Shown here piece by piece: positions 45,201 through 47,188 of a DNA stretch of 47,188 bases (position 1 is the first letter of the stretch; every line of letters begins with the position of its first letter). The stretch is from an uncultured bacterium (GTDB lineage Bacteria > Latescibacterota > UBA2968 > UBA8231). The DNA lies in assembly GCA_937942165.1 (NCBI GenBank), contig CALDFW010000020.1:1-47188 (forward strand), read 5' to 3'. A program made the position numbers and the translations under genes. The notes under the pieces are model-generated. The model saw only the letters and a list, made by a program, of their open reading frames with translations. It was not told where the DNA came from and did not search any database.

Positions 45201-46417
45201 CGGGCCCGACTACTTATAGCGACGATATCCTCGTATACCTCACGGACGGTCAATATACTTCGCAAATCACGCTGCGCGTTCACGTGGTTGCCCCAGAGTC
45301 GCCCCTAGTCGCCCCCATTCCGGACATACTGCTCCAGTTGGATCAGACCTTGACCGTCGACCTATCGCCCTACCTCGCCACCGAAGTCTCTCAGCTAACC
45401 GCCGAGCATGACTCGCTGCAGATCGCCATCGACCTGCAAGAGCGCACAATTGACCTGCGAGCTCCGGCCGGCTTTAAGCGCGAATCGATCCTCATCCTAC
45501 GCGCGGAAACGGCGCGAGGCGCTGTGGGGACCGACACCATACTGGTCAGCGTGAATAATCCCGCCCCACAGCTGCTCGGGTTTCCCGACTTCTATTCAGA
45601 TCCGGGAACTACGTTCCAAATTTCCTTGGCCGACTATGCCCAGGACGATGAACCAGTCGGCAATCTACGATGGAGCGCCCTGCCCGACGCGGGACTACAA
45701 ATTAGCATACACGGCACGCTGCATATAGCGACCATACGCGCCGACAACAGCGCAGAGGGCCTACGCCGCATTGCCTTCACAGCCACTGATGCGCAAGGGG
45801 CAAGCGCTACAGACACGCTTCGCCTGTATGTGCATGAAGGTGCCGGCACGGATACGCTTCCCGTGCCCGCCGAAGAGACCAATACTCCTCCTTCCACGGA
45901 TACGCTTCCCGTGCCCGTCGAAGAGACCAATACCCCTCCTTCCCTAGACGCGCTTCCTCCGATGGAACTGATAGCGGACGGCCAAATCACTATCGCCTTA
46001 GAATCGTATGTCACGGATGATGCCCCCGTATCTCAGCTCATATGGAGCGCCTCAGTGGTGAATACGGATCTGTTAACCGTCGTCATCGATTCAAATCAAA
46101 CGGCGACGGTTTCAGCACGCGGTAATCCGGGACAGGCGCAGGTGATCCTAACGGCCACCGATCGCGAGGGGCTACAGGTCAGCACCGCCTTCCAAGTCGT
46201 CATACAGGCCCCGCCCGTGGCGCCCCTACCCGCAGATTTTGACGGCAATGGAAAAATCGACTTTGAGGATTTCTTTCTCTTTGTAGAGTCTATTGGGTCC
46301 ACTCCACTACACACAAACTGGAACCCCGGGTTCGATTTGAACTACGATGGTCAAATCAATATCGAGGACTTTTTTATGTTTGCCGATGCATTTGACGCCT
46401 TTAATCGCCCCGGTTGA
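42299..46417 (+). CDS. giant exported protein: NHL propeller, Ig/cadherin-like repeats, C-terminal dockerin, no sorting domain
   Basis: A 1372-aa exported protein. After a signal peptide (about 1-25), residues 26-360 form a six-bladed NHL propeller whose blades repeat YIADTGNNRIRRID and ITTIAG-type motifs. Two beta-rich domains follow (about 360-600). Then come about six Ig/cadherin-like repeats, the first ones of the NDAPQ or NDPPV type and later ones of the LIWS type shared with the minus-strand giants. A Thr/Pro linker duplicated as two 16-residue copies is at about 1184-1215. The protein ends with a dockerin of two EF-hand-like loops, DFDGNGKIDFEDF and DLNYDGQINIEDF. It lacks the FlgD-like sorting domain of the others. 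The ATG has no close Shine-Dalgarno; GAGG lies 16 nt away. It is divergent from the 38161-42183 gene. Confidence 0.87.
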   Translation: MNIRWFKSLILASILLCISAAESPAQTISTAAGAGSQGSQGDGGVPTAALLNLPSAVWSDTLGTLFIADTGNNRIRRINAARDSITTFAGTGSAAFSGDNADASSAALNAPGGVFVDSTGIVYVADTGNHRIRRIDASGIITTIAGKDTTADLFIDDTLATQATLSAPTAVFARGGFVYIADTGNNRVRRIDSGGFITTIAGKDTTAGLFIDNTLATQATLNQPRGLYVDRSLNVYIADTNNHRIRKFSALDSVLTTFAGSENAGFSGDGDLPSNAHLAFPTAVVVDTFGTAYIADRFNHRIRRVNPSGIITTVSGLGYAGYEGDAGPANRAALSAPHGLFLRGDTLFVTDQSNHRLRRIVPDNSKGLSGSTTLGPGREAQLMHIALAGDGQTTVKGLTFTLSDLSTPTGLSSDDFSEFRLYESYDAALGDDLLLGQLDAREVTLGDQTTVYATTLATPRSNTDRYYILAGLLSKTSTQGHAMRIAAETGALVTSAGGRGARIRESDSDRLTIDAVATQLVLRTQPSDGQSGNPLLSQPTIEALDDSGFVDYDFHDTLFVTASGYGILLHNMTVASAGTASLSNLTYTTPIDDEEIQLTVKNSTDNDAPGLLSVVSDAIRINVENDPPVVDLPGFVFNEDDPIGFRTLVNDIISDIDDSTLTITFQSRNTLASVVGDSLIILPAANFFGVDTLTITATDAYGLTHSDSGIIEVRPSNDAPQINSSQLEAVEDETLYVDMQTLVNDVDNAFGELALSITSLSDLSLDYDEQAGQLTLWAPADSSGMYSFHIRAEDPYSTPASDTVYVAVLPQNDPPQLSLRDTTVLQGSSVEIDLAQNTADIDDLLTNLQWSSVDDSLMAIALSPAGVATVQPDSTFYGERDLIFSVQDASQASAHDTLRLTVIRVNRPPVINNLPDREITAGESLTVDLAAYGSDPDDPQENLIWSTAAEHLVQADLDGSLLRLVAPAGPTTYSDDILVYLTDGQYTSQITLRVHVVAPESPLVAPIPDILLQLDQTLTVDLSPYLATEVSQLTAEHDSLQIAIDLQERTIDLRAPAGFKRESILILRAETARGAVGTDTILVSVNNPAPQLLGFPDFYSDPGTTFQISLADYAQDDEPVGNLRWSALPDAGLQISIHGTLHIATIRADNSAEGLRRIAFTATDAQGASATDTLRLYVHEGAGTDTLPVPAEETNTPPSTDTLPVPVEETNTPPSLDALPPMELIADGQITIALESYVTDDAPVSQLIWSASVVNTDLLTVVIDSNQTATVSARGNPGQAQVILTATDREGLQVSTAFQVVIQAPPVAPLPADFDGNGKIDFEDFFLFVESIGSTPLHTNWNPGFDLNYDGQINIEDFFMFADAFDAFNRPG
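42722..42957 (+). repeat. near-identical tandem blade repeat (168-nt period)
   Basis: The 68-nt stretch 42722-42789 recurs at 42890-42957 with six differences, most of them synonymous-type third-position changes. The period is 168 nt (56 codons), one NHL blade. After these stretches the two copies diverge quickly. This indicates blade duplication or partial gene conversion within the propeller. Confidence 0.8.
45847..45942 (+). repeat. 48-nt tandem repeat, two copies, coding for a linker
   Basis: Copies 45847-45894 and 45895-45942 are almost identical (two differences) and encode TDTLPVP(A/V)EETNTPPS-like linker units of 16 residues. The linker separates the Ig-like rod from the last Ig-like domain and dockerin. 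Such in-frame repeats can change number by slippage. Confidence 0.85.
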
Positions 46418-46431
46418 TCACTGAGATCAAC
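46413..46431 (+). other. dyad overlapping the stop codon of the dockerin protein gene
   Basis: GTTGATC (46413-46419) and GATCAAC (46425-46431) form a perfect 7-bp hairpin with a 5-nt loop that includes the TGA stop (46415-46417). No T-run follows, so it is not a standard intrinsic terminator; it may stabilise the 3' end of the transcript or be incidental. The rest of 46432-46570 holds no gene I can support. Confidence 0.35.
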
Positions 46432-46570
46432 GGCATAGGCTCCATGTAAAACAGTGTCCGCACTGGGAAGATATCCGCCCTGACATGGCCCACTTCGGTT
46501 TGTGATTTACGAAGTCCACACTTACCATTTGTTAGAGATCACCCTAACATTCGATACTAATTGAGATACC

Positions 46571-47188
46571 ATGATAGGATCTTTTAACAAACTGATGGGG
46601 GGCGTCACCCTAACGCTTCTATGCACTCTCCTGACGCTGGAAGCTCAGCAGGGACAGGGGACGACTGAACCACCCGCACAGAGCACGTTTGACCCGCCTC
46701 GCATCTTGGCAATTCTCCGCCCCAATGAAGCACCTGCAACGGCCGGAACGGACGTCAACGACTACTTTATCAACCGAGGCCAAGAGGTCAATATCAAACG
46801 GGGGGATAAACTCAACGTGTACCGAGAGCGAAAGGTGCATCCATCCCTACCGAACAGCATGCGCATATTCATAGGCACCCTGGAAATCCGCGAGTCGCAA
46901 AACGGATCCTCTATGGGCCGTTTTGAAGCCAGCGGAAAAATCAATTTGCCCATTATCAAGTACAAGGTGCCGATGAAAGGCGATATCGTCGTCCCTCGCC
47001 TTATTATCGACTCAAGCGTGCTCTTTGGCGCAGGCGACGCCTCACTTAATCCAGGCGCCGTGGGTGAATTTGAAAAGGTCTCTCGATTCGTGAGGAACTT
47101 CTCTCCAAATAAATTGCTTATTGAAGGGCATACCGATGGCGATGGAGACGAAGATGCAAACATGATTTTATCCATCAACCGCGCCAAC
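46571..47188 (+). CDS. OmpA-like outer-membrane/periplasmic protein (cut off by the window end)
   Basis: An open frame of 206 codons runs from ATG 46571 to the last base with no stop. The N-terminus is a signal peptide (hydrophobic TLTLLCTLLTLEA). The middle (about 62-130), with DYFINRGQEVNIKRGDKLNVYR and IGTLEIRES, resembles the FlgT C-terminal-like fold. The C-terminal part (about 155-206) starts an OmpA/MotB peptidoglycan-binding domain: SSVLFGAGDASLNP, LLIEGHTDGDGDEDANMILSINRA. The conserved GHTD and the N-x-x-LS-x-x-RA are present. OmpA domains anchor outer-membrane complexes to peptidoglycan. The gene follows the dockerin giant by 153 nt, with only a weak TGAGAT-like ribosome-binding site. 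Its role could be to tie that surface system to the wall. Confidence 0.85.
   Translation, partial: MIGSFNKLMGGVTLTLLCTLLTLEAQQGQGTTEPPAQSTFDPPRILAILRPNEAPATAGTDVNDYFINRGQEVNIKRGDKLNVYRERKVHPSLPNSMRIFIGTLEIRESQNGSSMGRFEASGKINLPIIKYKVPMKGDIVVPRLIIDSSVLFGAGDASLNPGAVGEFEKVSRFVRNFSPNKLLIEGHTDGDGDEDANMILSINRAN

Noticed and set aside
20888-46417. a cellulosome
   Set aside because: No glycoside hydrolase, carbohydrate esterase for plant polysaccharide, or carbohydrate-binding module is recognisable in the six giants; only the cohesin/dockerin logic is similar.
46413-46431. hairpin as an intrinsic terminator of the dockerin giant
   Set aside because: The stem is only 7 bp, overlaps the stop codon and has no T-run after it; kept only as a dyad.
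46539-46614. repeated 10-mer TCACCCTAAC at 46539-46548 and 46605-46614
   Set aside because: One copy lies in the leader and one inside the signal-peptide coding sequence, with different flanks; two copies of this size could be chance.
46619-47187. minus-strand open frames (46619-46840 and 46762-47187)
   Set aside because: They are antisense to the OmpA-like gene, whose signal peptide and GHTD motif show plus-strand coding.

Overview
The window looks like a chromosome segment of an uncultured Gram-negative bacterium from or near the FCB superphylum (the Bacteroidota, Fibrobacterota, Latescibacterota, Marinimicrobia and KSB1-like group). I infer this from five giant secreted proteins that end in a FlgD/Ig-like C-terminal domain beginning PNPFN or YPNP and finishing in a basic-hydrophobic LLR-type tail, which is the type IX secretion-like sorting style. 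Outer-membrane proteins (Omp85-type barrel, OmpA-type domain), several probable lipoproteins and a CoaBC variant of the Bacteroidota type agree. No rRNA, tRNA, phage or insertion sequence is visible. Genes are packed tightly, often with 1-4 nt overlaps, and no gene-free gap exceeds about 175 nt.

Positions 1-7760 are mostly housekeeping. A plus-strand rRNA methyltransferase-like gene (119-1036) faces a minus-strand run that reads, in transcription order, yicC, an archaeal-type cytidylate kinase-like gene, coaBC, a family-4 uracil-DNA glycosylase, dnaB, a short-chain dehydrogenase and obg. The kinase sits where gmk and rpoZ are commonly found.

Positions 7832-15327 form a minus-strand envelope cluster. 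In transcription order it holds a DapF homologue whose two catalytic cysteines are both serine, a SprT-like/DUF2786 protein, a composite gluzincin peptidase/TolB-propeller/Omp85-barrel protein, a BamB-like PQQ-propeller lipoprotein, a small DUF5683-like membrane protein, and a fibronectin-III/NHL-propeller lipoprotein. Positions 15480-18815 form a divergent plus-strand operon: a nucleoside-phosphorylase-like protein, a spore-photoproduct-lyase-like radical SAM protein, a second short-chain dehydrogenase and an M48 lipoprotein protease.

Positions 18839-46417 are the striking part: six giant exported proteins (1305-1650 aa) plus, downstream of them, a peptidoglycan glucosaminidase and a polysaccharide deacetylase. 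Three giants carry both cohesin-like and dockerin-like modules. Two carry an N-terminal cohesin-like module and long strings of Ig/cadherin-like repeats without a dockerin. The sixth, on the opposite strand, has an NHL propeller and a C-terminal dockerin but no sorting tail. I read this as a candidate non-cellulosomal cohesin-dockerin surface assembly; no glycoside hydrolase is present. An intrinsic terminator near 34162-34206 splits the minus-strand giants into two transcription units, and a 115-nt divergent region with two perfect inverted repeats separates the last two giants. The window ends inside an OmpA-like gene. All functional assignments rest on motif reading; no database search was run.
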